Shown here: positions 46,765 through 56,860 of the stretch, piece after piece
How positions within the stretch are numbered: position 1 is the stretch's first letter
How the letters are laid out: every line of letters starts with the position of its first letter
NCBI GenBank assembly: GCA_016584305.1
Contig: JACEEZ010016177.1
Coordinates: 275,001 to 339,000, forward strand
Origin: Chionoecetes opilio
Taxonomy: Eukaryota; Arthropoda; Malacostraca; Decapoda; Majidae
Direction of reading: 5' to 3'
Length of the DNA stretch: 64,000 nt
Program-made: the position numbers and the translations under genes
Notes under the pieces: model-generated
The model's database searches: none
The model's input: the letters and a program-made list of their open reading frames with translations, nothing else
What the model was told of the DNA's origin: nothing

Positions 46765-49700
46765 GGGTCGTGTGGACACGACCCGGACAGTAAAGTGAAT
46801 AATATTCATAAAAAAAGAAGGTATTGAGCTACAGGAGAGATTTTGTGCTTAAAAGAAAGCTTAACTAATTCCCCATCTTATGCTATAAGTTTCATATATG
46901 TAGATATCATAGCATTGGTTTTACAGCCGTTTTTAAAATCCAGAATTCCGGGTCCGGGTCGAGACCGCGTGGTTACGACCCGAACGGGGGTGTGGTCTCA
47001 ACCCGGACGGATGTTTTGGTCCACCAAAAAAACACTTACACCAATGTTTTATATTTTTTCTTACTAAGAACATCCAAAACATGACACTGAAAGGTGGAAT
47101 AAAACAATTGGTAGCAAAATATGAATGTAATAAAAAAATATATATGATAAAAAAAAAGGTAACTGAATTCCTTAAACTGCGCGCTGCGGGTTAATGCATG
47201 TTAAAGTCCCTCAAGGGAGGGAGGACCTTGATCAGGTTTGCTTGTCGTTGGGTGGTCCCCGTGCTGACTGTGAGGACCCCCAACACCCTGCTGCGGTCGA
47301 CACTGTCGACATCCCCGATGGCTGGGAAGTGGAAGGTGTCCTTCAGCAAGGCGACTTTATCCTCAGAAGTCCAACTGCAGCCGCCCGTCTTCCTCCAGGG
47401 AAATGACCTTGGCCACAAAGTGGACAAGCTCCTCAGACCTCTTCCCCTTGAAGACAAGCTGGACCAGGACAAAGTCACCCACCTGGAAAAAAAAATGAAA
47501 AAAAAAAATGAAAAAAAAGAATGAATATGGAATGAATGAATAAGGAATTTGGCTTTAAAACCAAGCACTGGGGAATCAAAGGCCATTCAGCTAGGCTACT
47601 AAATTTGACAATTAAATAGAAATTTTCTTCTAGACTTGCTTATGCAATAGATGAACATAATCTAGGCTATGATAGGCTACAAATTTTGAAATATAAAAAA
47701 AGTCCTTCACCTCTGGCTCCTTCTGGACGAAAGGATAGGTTGCAGCATCATGCTCGAGCTCTTCTGCAAACTCATCTGAATATTCAGATGAGTCGTCACA
47801 CAGTGCAGGATTGTCGGCAGCCTCCTCATCGCTGCTGCTCGCCTCAACTGGCTCAGACCTCCTCCTCCTCTTTGCCGCCTGTCGTGCCTCCTGCTCTCTC
47901 TTCTTCTCTCTCTTCTTCTCCTCCGACCTCCGCTTCTTCTCCTCTCTGGCTGCTTTCTTCTTCTCCTTCTCTCGCAGCTGGTCAAGAGCCTCCTCATCCT
48001 CAGTCAGGATGCAGGCGCGGATCTTCTTGCGCCCCCTGGCAGCAGGGCGTGGAGGAGCCTTCGGGTAGGGCTGCACAGCTTCGGGAGTGACGTCGAGAAT
48101 TGGAGGAGATGAAGCTGTTGGAGTTGGAGTCTGCCGAGGTTGGGGTGCTGCTTCAGGAGTGCTAGCCGCTGAAGCAAAGAAGGCTGGTGACATCCTACCT
48201 ATTCCAGATGGTCCAGGCTGAGGTTGGTCAGGCTCCAATGAAGATGGTGTCAAGGGTGCGGCAAGAGTTTGTGGCAAATCATCATCATCATCAGGAGGGG
48301 CCTGCTCTGTGACTTCTGCCCCAGCAAACGCATCATCTGGAAAGATGTTGCGGTTGACGGGAAAGATGCCAGTAGCGCGAAACCCATTGGTGATGTTGGT
48401 GACATTACAAACCTTGTCCCAGGCCTTGCACGCCATCTCTGGCAACATATGTTCCGTGATGGGCACGTGAGTGTTTTGAGAGTTTGAAATCGTCCTGAAT
48501 GGATCGCAGGACAGACTTGAAGGGGCCAAAGACACTTACATCTAATGGCTGGAGTTTGGCTGTAGTATGAGGTGGCAGCGTGACAATTACGATGCCATGC
48601 TGTATCGCATACTCAGCCGCATGAATGCTCATGTGACACTCAGCATTGTCCATTATCAGCAGTATCTTATTCTCCATTGAAGAATAAGACACCTTATGGA
48701 GATGCTCGAGTGTCTGCACGAAACACTCATGGTCCATCCAACCGTTAGCCTGCAAGAGCACTGTGGTTCCAGGAGTAGTCCCTCTCTGAAAATCAGCATG
48801 CATCTTCTTTCGTGCGATGATAAACACTGGAGGGAAACCATGCCCTGCAGCATTAACAATCCCCACGAAAGTCATATGATTGCCTCTCTCCCGAGCAACC
48901 TGCGAAGCAACAGGACGACCTTTCTCACAAACAACCTTACATGGCTTCATCACAGTGGACAAGCCACTCTCATCCAAGTTGAAAATCCTGGCTGGCATGA
49001 AACTGTGTCGCTCGACAGCTTCCACGTAAGCCTTGAAGAAGACTTCAACGTTTACGCGGTTGAAAGCCATCGCGCGCGCAAGTGACATGCCCTCCGGAGC
49101 CTTCAATGCAAGTCTTGGATGACGGAACATATACCCGTAATACCAGTCACGGGTGGCCATACCTACCCTCCTCCAGACATCAGAAATAGCCGGACTGCCA
49201 ACAGCCTCTGCATACTTCAGGACCATCCTCCTGAAAGCTCTCGTCGACAGCCCGTAGAACATGCGCGAGATCTTGATCGAGTATTCCTCGATGAAGTGTT
49301 CCTGCGCATCAGTGAAAACCTTCTTGATGTTCTGGTGCTTAGGCACGAACGTCCTCCCATCACTCTCCTTGAGGGACCGAGTGAAAGCATCCTGAAAAAA
49401 ATAAAACAAAGGTAAAGTGGGGAGCATAGGCCCTATAGGCTAAATGAAAAGTAAAGTTCTTACCCATAGCCTGAAATAGAAAGGTAAGTTCTTTGGCTAG
49501 CCTAGGCCTACCCATATAAATTAAAATTTAAGAGGGCTTAGATTTATGATTTATTTAAGCTTACCCCAAGAGTCCGAAACCTTCACTCCAAAAAGGTTGC
49601 ACGCAGTGCGGATGCTACAGCCTGTCTCAATGCGGTGGTTAAATGCCTTCTCCAAGTTGGTCCTATCCGTGGTTAGGATGTTTCTCGGCTGGTAGTTGCG

Positions 49701-50401
49701 AGGCATGGGAACCATGGCTGCGAGGCACGAAGGATCTGAAAGAGATAAATGGCATTAGAGACATAATGAATATTGTTTATAAGTTCATAATGAAAATATA
49801 TTTTGACCTTTTCAAAAACCCATAATTTGTTAGTTTAGACAATCAATAACTTTATACAAGGTAATAAACAGTATTAATACTTGTTCCATGTTAAAATTCT
49901 ATTGCCTGACCAATTAATAAATTTTAGAAAAATAAAAATTCTTCTCCTAGCTCTGTGTTCTCGACCCGGACAAACAAAAAATCTTCTCCTAGCTCTGTGT
50001 TCTCGACCCGGACAAACCTGTCCGAGTCGAGACCACACCACATTTTTTTTTTCCGGCCACCCCACACGGCGCAAATTTGGTTTAGGCACTTCGTATTTTC
50101 ACTGATTTTATGCCAATATGGCTATATTACATAACAAAATTTACCACAAGTTGATCACGCCATATTCGTGGTCATGGCACAATATATCCTGATGCCGAAA
50201 ATTAAAATCCCGACCTCTTTAAATCGAAATTCTTACCTTGCTTACAAGCGAAGCATCGGCGGGGAGGTTTGCAAATGGCGTCTAGTTAGGACCGCCCTCC
50301 CTCATACGTCATAGCTCTGACGTCATCCTAGGCTCGATCGTTCATTGGTTAATCAAGACTGTCCGGGTCGAGACCTTGTCCGGGTCGTGTACACACGACC
50401 C
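46765..50401 (-). mobile_element. pogo/Tigger-like DNA transposon, 3.6 kb
   Basis: Terminal inverted repeats GGGTCGTGTGGACACGACCC at left and CGGGTCGTGTACACACGACC at right lie between TA dinucleotides (46763-46764 and 50402-50403), the Tc1/mariner/pogo target preference. The repeats are themselves palindromic. The words GTCCGGGTCGAGACC / GACCCGGACA recur just inside both ends (46935-47010, 49965-50035, 50358-50380). It encodes a spliced transposase on the - strand. Confidence 0.88.
47191..49715 (-). pseudogene. Transposase of the pogo/Tigger element (3 exons, frameshifted)
   Basis: Exon 1 (49715 to 49565) encodes MVPMPRNYQPRNILTT and FNHRIETGCSIRTACNLFGV, a Pipsqueak-type helix-turn-helix. 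Exon 2 (49391 to 47711) carries the DDE domain: IFNLDESG (Asp at 48974), LLIMDNAECHMS (Asp at 48650), LPPHTTAKLQPLDVSVF (Asp at 48542), then an Arg/Lys/Glu-rich C-terminus. A one-base shift near 48470-48490 splits the frame between DDFKLSK and ITEHMLPEM. Exon 3 (47482 to 47191) has a second shift after RLQLDF. All three Asp residues are present, but the gene is broken as sequenced. Confidence 0.85.
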
Positions 50402-50439
50402 TAAACTTGTACGGGGAGCGGAGCGGGTGGGATCTAGAT

Positions 50440-50815
50440 GGTGTGACGTCACGGGCGATGTATCAGGCCTTGTCATCTCGGTGGCCTCGCTTAAACACGC
50501 TAACAGAATGGTCAAAGACATGGCAAATGAATTTCAACCTTGACAAATGTCATGTATTACACATTGGTAATAACAATTGCCCTCATTAAAGTTTCCGTAC
50601 GTGATGAACGATTTCCAACTAACAAGTGTTGATAAAGAAAAAGAAAGACGTTATAATCTCGAAAGATCTGAAACCGAATAAACAAATTACAGAGGTAGTA
50701 AAAACTGCAAATAAATTGGTTGGTTTTATTGGACGAAGTTTCAGTTTCAAATCTGAAAAAGTGATACTCTCTTTTTAACTCTTGTTCGCCCCCATCTAGA
50801 ACACACACACACACC
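50440..50815 (+). mobile_element. Second fragment of the 39030-type LINE
   Basis: NTLTEWSKTWQMNFNLDKCH and the following 260 bases closely match 39155-39460, with small deletions. It is truncated on both sides and ends in a CA tract. Confidence 0.85.
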
Positions 50816-50929
50816 AGGCTGGCAGGAGGCCGTAACTCCCAATAGAGCACAGATAAGGGCTTGCCGCTGATCCTGGGAGGTGAATATTGCTGCCCCCACA
50901 GGTATAGTTGGCTAGGCGGGGGAAGGGGG

Positions 50930-51267
50930 GATATTGGAGAGAGAGAAAGAAGGATGGATTGGGAGGAGAGAAGGTAAGGTAGGAGGGAGGGAGGGAAGGA
51001 GGGGAGGGAGGGGTAAATATATGAGTGGAGGGAAGGATATGATAGGATGGAGAGAAGGAAGGAAGGAAGAAGGACAGGAGGGGAGAGAGGAGAAGGAGGG
51101 AGGAAGAGGGAAGGAGAGAAGGAAGGAGAGGAGCAGGAATTTAAGAGAGAAGGAGGGAAGAATGGAATGAAGGAAACAAGAAGATGGAGAAAGTTTCCTT
51201 ATTAATGTTCCTCTTCTTTTCTTTATTTTATTTTGTTTTCCTACTATTATTCTCTATTTTTTGTGAT

Positions 51268-51305
<38 letters not shown>

Positions 51306-51395
51306 CACGACCACAACTCGCTTCAGTCAAAAAAATTAGTAAGTTTATCATTCCTGCACTTTGGTAACAGAGAGAGAGAGAGAGAGATGGGGAAA
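50930..51395. repeat. Purine-rich AGG/AAGG tract and (CT)n/(GA)n microsatellites
   Basis: GGAGGGAGGGAAGG-type sequence (50930-51180), then CT repeats (51267-51305) and a GA run (51368-51388). Confidence 0.85.
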
Positions 51396-51399
51396 CAAA

Positions 51400-51920
51400 C
51401 ACATAAAGGTTATTATTATTAGGAGGAGCTCTAGGTACGAAACAAGGATATTGTACTATCCTTGGTACGAAACAACTTATGCACGAACTGACTGCACTAC
51501 GTATGGGATATTTGGTTAAGTCTGCCTTGCATTCCGTCGTTTTCTCAGGTTTTCTCTAGCGTCGTTTTCTCCCTGGGTTTGTTGTTGTTGGGTTCAGCGT
51601 GGCGGAGGAGGAGGAGGAGGACCTATGAAGCGGTACTAGGCAACAAAGGTAGAATATTGTGTTGCGTGTGCGTGCAGGTGTGTGTTGCGCGTGTGTGTGT
51701 GTGTGCTTGCGCGTGTGTGTGTGTGTGTGTGTGCAGAGGAGGCTACACGGGGCCGTGAGACCTACACGTGGTGGAAGGGGATAACACCTGAGATCTGACC
51801 TCACTCTCCTCTACCTACCTGGAATGCCGTGACGGTAGTATTTAAAGAAACAGGACGCCTAGCTGTTACGCCTTTGTGTGTGTGTGTGTGTGTGTGTGTG
51901 TGAACGTTGATTAAAAGAAA
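51400..51920. other. Intergenic with GT microsatellites, no gene seen
   Basis: GT runs at 51660-51735 and 51875-51902. A fragment with GGCCGTGAGACCTACACGTG (51749-51770) belongs to the dispersed repeat at 4040/14930. Confidence 0.5.
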
Positions 51921-51928
51921 GTGGTTGC

Positions 51929-52249
51929 CAGTGCATTTTTTAAGCCAATCTTGCTGGGCGACATTCTTTGGATATCCAGAAAGGTAAATGCCTACCTGTT
52001 AAAATATAGTGTTTTGGATACATCAACTTCACCCTTTTGTATGTTGAGTATAAATAAAGATCATATGCAGTAATAAGAATGCACTTCTGGATCTAACACA
52101 CACAGATAAGATGAACCATTGTATCCAGGAAGGATTTTATGAACAAAAATCTTGTCACCCAGTAGCTTAAAATTGTTCTTACTGGGCGACAGTTTTCCAT
52201 CACTGGGAGACATTTTGGTCGCCCAGTTGTGATTTAAAAAAATGCACTG
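51929..52249. mobile_element. hAT-type MITE with perfect 8-bp target duplication
   Basis: Ends CAGTGCATTTTTTAA and TTTAAAAAAATGCACTG are inverted repeats, with TGGGCGACA also mirrored further in. GTGGTTGC is present on both sides (51921-51928 and 52250-52257), an exact 8-bp duplication. No coding capacity. Confidence 0.92.
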
Positions 52250-52284
52250 GTGGTTGCATTATAAGGTGTGACGCCGAGGCAGAA

Positions 52285-53695
52285 CTCCTTTTGGTGTTTT
52301 TGGTCTATTTTGGTGTTTTGGTCTATTTTGGTGTTTTGGTCTATTTTGGTGTTTTTGGTCTATTTTGGTGTTTTTTATCTATTTTGGTGTATTTGGTCTA
52401 TTTTGGTGTTTTGGGTCTATTTTGGTGTTTTTGGTCTATTATGGTGTTTTTGGTCTATTTTGGTGTTTTTGATCTATTTTGGTGTTTTTGGTCTATTTTG
52501 GTGTTTTGGTCTATTTTGGTGTTTTTGGTCTATTATGGTGTTTTTGGTCTATTTTGGTGTTTTTGGTCTGTTTTTGGTCTATTTTGGTGTTTTTGGTCTA
52601 TTTTGGTGTTTTTAGTCTTATTTTGGTGTTTTTGGTCTATTTTGGTGTTTTTGGTCTATTTTGGTGTTTTTGGTCTATTTTGGTGTTTTTGGTCTATTTT
52701 GGTGTTTTTGGTCTTTTGGTGTTTTTGGTCTATTTTGGTGTTTTTGATCTATTTTGGTGTTTTTGATCTATTTTGGTGTTTTTGGTCTTATTGGTGTTTT
52801 TTGTCTTATTTTGGTGTTTTTGGTCTATTTTGGTGTTTTTAGTCTTATTTTGGTGTTTTTGGTCTATGGGTGTTTTTGGTCTATTTGGGTGTTTTTGGTC
52901 TATTTGGGTGTTTTTGGTCTATTATGGTGTTTTTGGTCTATTTTGGTGTTTTTGGTCTATTTTGGTGTTTTTGGTCTATTGTTTTTTTTATCTATTATGG
53001 TGTTTTTGGTCTATTTTGGTGTTTTTGGTCTATTTTGGTGTTTTTGGTCTGTTTTGGTGTTTTTAATCTATTTTGGTGTTTTTGGTCTATTTTGGTGTTT
53101 TTGGTCTATTTTTTTTTTTTTTTTTTTATCTATTTTGGTGTTTTTGGTATATTTTGGTGTTTTTCGGTCTATTTTGTGTTTTTTGGTACATTGGTTGTTA
53201 TTTGGTGTTTTTTATCTATTGGTGTTTTTCGGTCTATTTTGGTGTTTTTGGTCTATTTTTTTTTTTTTATTATCTATTTTGGTGTTTTTGGTCTATTTTG
53301 GTTTTTTTTTATCTATTTTGGTGTTTTTGGTCTATTTTGGTGTTTTTTTTATCTATTTTGGTGTTTTTGGTCTATTTTGGTGTTTTTTTAATCTATTTTG
53401 GTGTTTTTGGTCTATTTTGGTGTTTTTTCGGTCTATTTTGGTGTTTTTGGTACATTGGTCTATTTTGGTGTTTTTTATCTATTGGTGTTTTTCGGTCTAT
53501 TTTGGTGTTTTTCGGTCTATTTTGGTGTTTTTTGGTACATTTAGGTCTATTTTGGTGGGTTTTTTTATATCAATTTTGGTGTTTTTCGGTCTATTTTAGT
53601 GTTTTTTGGTCCATTTCGGTCTATTTTGGTGTTTCTGGAACATTTCGGTCTATTTTGGTGTGGCATTTTTTGTTGGTGGTACATTTCGGTCTAAT
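52285..53695. repeat. 19-bp TTTTGGTGTTTTTGGTCTA minisatellite, 1.4 kb
   Basis: About 70 units with the words TTTTGGTG and TTTTTGGTCTA, plus T-run expansions at 53110-53125 and 53256-53270. Phe/Gly/Val-rich frames are artefacts. Confidence 0.95.
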
Positions 53696-53722
53696 TATTA
53701 CCTTATTTTCTCTCCTCCACAG

Positions 53723-53934
53723 GCAGTAGTAACAAATCCTCCACACGTCACACAGCGGTGGAGATGGCAGAGGAAAGCCAGTATGTGGATCAGGGCGGAA
53801 TGTGTATCGCCCCGCCCTTAGTGGAGGCGGTGGAGGTGCGTCACGCCAAGGCCTTGCTCGAGGGAGCCGGGCATCTCCCTCTTGACGTGGCGCGAACCAT
53901 CCGCCGCACACTTTCGCACCCTAAGAGCAACTAA
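53723..53934 (+). CDS. Terminal exon of an unrecognised gene
   Basis: Acceptor tcctccacag at 53722, then an open, GC-rich stretch to TAA (53932-53934). Read in phase 1 it gives SSNKSSTRHTAVEMAEESQY, then GGMCIAPPLVEAVE and HAKALLEGAGHLPLDVARTI. An ATG at 53764 in good context (gtggagATGg) would make a 57-residue product by itself. The composition contrasts strongly with the flanking repeats. No domain is recognised and no upstream partner exon was found in the window. A possible donor (tgcag|gtatga at 53942) follows the stop. Confidence 0.5.
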
Positions 53935-53999
53935 TAGTGCAGGTATGAGGGTGTAAAGGTGTTATTATAGTAGTAGAAGTAGTAGTAGTAGTAGTACAG

Positions 54000-54268
54000 T
54001 AAAGGCCAGTTCACACTAGTCCGCTTCTATGGCCGCCGTCGCATTCACCGCCCAACAATGACGTCACCATCATCACCGCTTGAGTGGTTGTAGTGGTAAC
54101 CGGGCACAGTTTGCACCTCCTCTCCAGCGGGAAAGATGACTTGATCTTAACTTTGTATGCCAGCCAACTCAAGGCCGCTCGGTGCACTCGACTTTTTTGT
54201 GACGTCATTGTTGGGCGGTGAACGGCAACGGCGGCCGTACAAGCAGACTTGTGGGAACCGGCCTTTAG
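54000..54268. mobile_element. MITE with ~65-bp terminal inverted repeats
   Basis: TAAAGGCCAGTTCACACTAG..CACCGCCCAACAATGACGTC at left is mirrored by GACGTCATTGTTGGGCGGTG..GGGAACCGGCCTTTA at right. TGACGTCA lies at the inner end of each arm. The 130-residue reverse frame through it is not a gene. Confidence 0.85.
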
Positions 54269-54957
54269 AGTAGTAACAGTACAAGCAATAGTAGAAATTA
54301 TACTAACAATACAAACAATAGTAGAAGTAGTAGTAGTAATTAAAACCAAGAATAACAATAGAAGAAATATAATAAAAACACATAGGCCCGTACCGAGAGT
54401 CATGATGAAGGTCCAGCGACGAACGACCGAGGAAGGCTACCATACAAGGGATATTTTTTGGAACGAAGAGCAGCGACGACGGTCACGGGCGAAGACACGG
54501 GTGTGTGGCTCCGTGTAGTCCGGGAGCCCGGGGGTTCAGCTTAGCTAACCAATTTTCCTGTGTATAGCAACGTTCTACATACTTCCCTATACAGAGAAAT
54601 GGATTTCTGCCGGTCACACGCTGGTGGGCGTGGTCTGCAGGGTCAAAAACAAGGTACAAAAAATTGAGCTAGATTAGCTCTGTTACGTAACCATTTAAAA
54701 CTTATCCTACCATAAGCAGCTTGTTTCCATGTAACATTAATGATACATGACAGAAATGTTTAGCAGGGGGGAACCCCGGCAGAAACCAAAAACTAGTACC
54801 CAAAAATTGAGGTAGCTCAGCTCACGACCTAACCGATTGAAACCACTCTCATATTGTTCAGCATTGTCCACTGTATAAGAAATCACCCATGACAGAAACT
54901 TTAAATGGTGGGAACCTGCGACAGAAGCCTTACAATGGCCACCTCCCTTACCGCTAA
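54269..54957. other. Intergenic, no gene seen
   Basis: The frame at 54249-54518 has no recognisable domain. AACAATAGTAGAAGTAGTAG-type triplets at 54275-54340. Confidence 0.35.
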
Positions 54958-54959
54958 CT

Positions 54960-55155
54960 TTCAAATTTCACCATTTTTCATATTTCGCCAGGCGTCATTT
55001 ATTCTTAATTTCTAGCATAACTGGTGACTTGGATGTGCCAGTGGAAAGATATGTGTCAATGGCCTCTTCATGGGCACATCTAAGTCATCAGCTATGAAAG
55101 TAAGAATAAATGACGCCTGGCGAAATATGGAAAATGGCAAAATTTGAAACTTGCC
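54960..55155. mobile_element. Foldback element
   Basis: CCATTTTTCATATTTCGCCA then GGCGTCATTTATTCTTA at left is mirrored by TAAGAATAAATGACGCC then TGGCGAAATATGGAAAATGG at right. The inner arms TGACTTGGATGTGCC / GGGCACATCTAAGTCATC also pair. Confidence 0.8.
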
Positions 55156-55211
55156 GGTAGCAGACTTACATCAGCTTATGAGCTTAATAAATGAAACCAC
55201 CTACAAAATGT

Positions 55212-55673
55212 TCAGCATAATGTTGTGTAGCTAGAATTAGTACTGCAAGATATTTTCAGTGGTGGGATATCCCTGCCAGAAGCCGAAATTTTGTTTTCTT
55301 CCAGGATTTCAACCTTTGACCCCACACATTTTCTTCTGTTTCTCCCCTCTCGGACACTGGTCATGTCAGCAATTTGACCTGCTGCATCTGGCAACACATT
55401 TTGATAGGTGTGGCCAACAGTTGTATGCAACGTTGCTCTGCCAACTAACGTTTCTACATTGGCATCGTTATTGTCCCAGACAGAGGCAGTGGCTAAAGCT
55501 GGGTCCAACTTAAATGCCATCTGGTGCACTGCAGTTGCATGACTCCACTGACTAAGCAAATTCAGTCTCCAATCCTTTTGTTTCACTATACATAACTGAT
55601 ACTGTGACCTGCCCTGTTCAAAATTTGTAATGAAAGCTTTGATCCCGTGAGTGAAGCAAGACCAAGGGCCCAA
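55212..55673 (-). other. Unrecognised 153-codon open frame
   Basis: An uninterrupted reverse-strand frame with mixed composition, more gene-like than the repeat frames. It contains MGPWSCFTHGIKAFITNFEQ and LVGRATLHTTVGHTYQNVLP. No domain, no promoter and no splice context; it may be a fragment of a mobile element. Confidence 0.2.
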
Positions 55674-55729
55674 GGCTGTGTGCTTCCATGGCTTGACAGT
55701 TCCACGTGTAGTATTGAAAATTACCCAAT

Positions 55730-56035
55730 TTCATGATGCTATTTATTTAGTTAATGCTAATTTATGCATGCTGATAATTAATTTATCAGAAAACGAAATA
55801 TATCAATGGAAAGCTAATGAAATTCCGCTTCTATTGATATTCTCCATGTAAAAAGTTTTCTCGCAAAATATTAAATGGCGAAGAGTTTAAGTGAATATTA
55901 AGTTCATGCATATTTCTTGAGAGTCTCATAATGGCATTTCTTTAGTGTGTTTTACGGTTTTTTATTTGATAATATTATAGAACAAACATTTCCGAAGACA
56001 ATATATCTTTTATACTGATAAACAAATATTTGGTA
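55730..56035. repeat. Third copy of the ~310-bp AT-rich unit
   Basis: Matches 46160-46470 and 46480-46762 over almost its whole length (for example AATGCTAATTTATGCATGCT and GATATTCTCCATGTAAAAAG). Confidence 0.85.
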
Positions 56036-56169
56036 GGGGAAAATGACCATAAGCTGGCAAATACGGGCGGCAAGTGGAGTTTGCTGGTCCTCCAGCTCGC
56101 ATCTCCCGCGTCTGTCGCAGCCACAACAAGGGCTGTGACGTCACGTGCAAGGCACCTATAGTTTTGGTA

Positions 56170-56495
56170 GTTGTGTGGGTTGTCACTAGAAGGTTCCCGT
56201 GGTGTAACGGGTAAGCACAGCCGCCCGGCAAGCGGAAGGTCCCGGGTTCGAGTCCCGAGCGTTGCAACCTTTATTGGTGAGACCCCTACTCTAACATGGC
56301 GCATGAGTAGGATCGTGATGCCACCCCCCCCCCCCCCCCCTAGTCAGGCTGCGGAAGCAGCTTGGGGGAGATGTGTGGGTTGTCACGAGAAGTTCCCGTG
56401 GTGTAAGGGTAAGCACAGCCGCCGGCAAGCGGAAGGTCCGGTTCGAGTCCCGAGCGTTGCAACCTATGGAGACCCCTACTCTAACAGAGTGTAGG
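56170..56495 (+). repeat. tRNA-like sequence in two tandem copies (SINE head or pseudo-tRNA)
   Basis: Copies at about 56190-56270 and 56385-56462 have A-box-like GTGGTGTAACGGGTAAGC, a possible anticodon stem CCGC/GCGG and a B-box GGGTTCGAGTCCCGA. The 5' end (GGTTCCCG) does not pair with the 3' segment (GCGTTGC), and the loop lacks U33. This is therefore not called as a working tRNA. Copy 2 has several single-base deletions. Confidence 0.6.
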
Positions 56496-56860
56496 TGTTT
56501 AAATCTCTATAATATTAGCTTTCTATTATGCAAATTATTAAGGCCAAGGGCCGTGCCCCAACATCTGAAGGAAGTTATTAAGGCCAAGGGCAAGAAAGAT
56601 ATTAAGGCCAAGGGTAAGCAAGATATTAAGGCCAATGGCAAGAAAGTTATTTAGGCCAAGGGCTTCCCAATCAGCAAATATCAAAGACAGTGTAAGTGGC
56701 GTAAGTAACTATTTATTTTTTACTTGTTTTTATTTTGTGTTTGTTATGTTAACCATTGCTTCCATATTATTAACCATATCTAGGGTAGGGTGTTACCTAT
56801 TTTTTAATATTGTGCATATCTTACTTACTTGATACTTGATGTTGTTTAGAGGATAATTCC

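Noticed and set aside
47686..49415. + strand frames opposite the pogo transposase
   Set aside because: They lack any domain, while the - strand has HTH, DDE motifs and splice sites.
52268..53729. Long Phe/Gly/Val/Leu frames that look like membrane proteins
   Set aside because: All three frames are open because of the 19-bp TTTTGGTG repeat; there is no start context or conserved feature.
56193..56268. Functional tRNA gene
   Set aside because: The acceptor stem does not pair and the anticodon loop lacks U33, so a tRNA-like repeat is the safer call.
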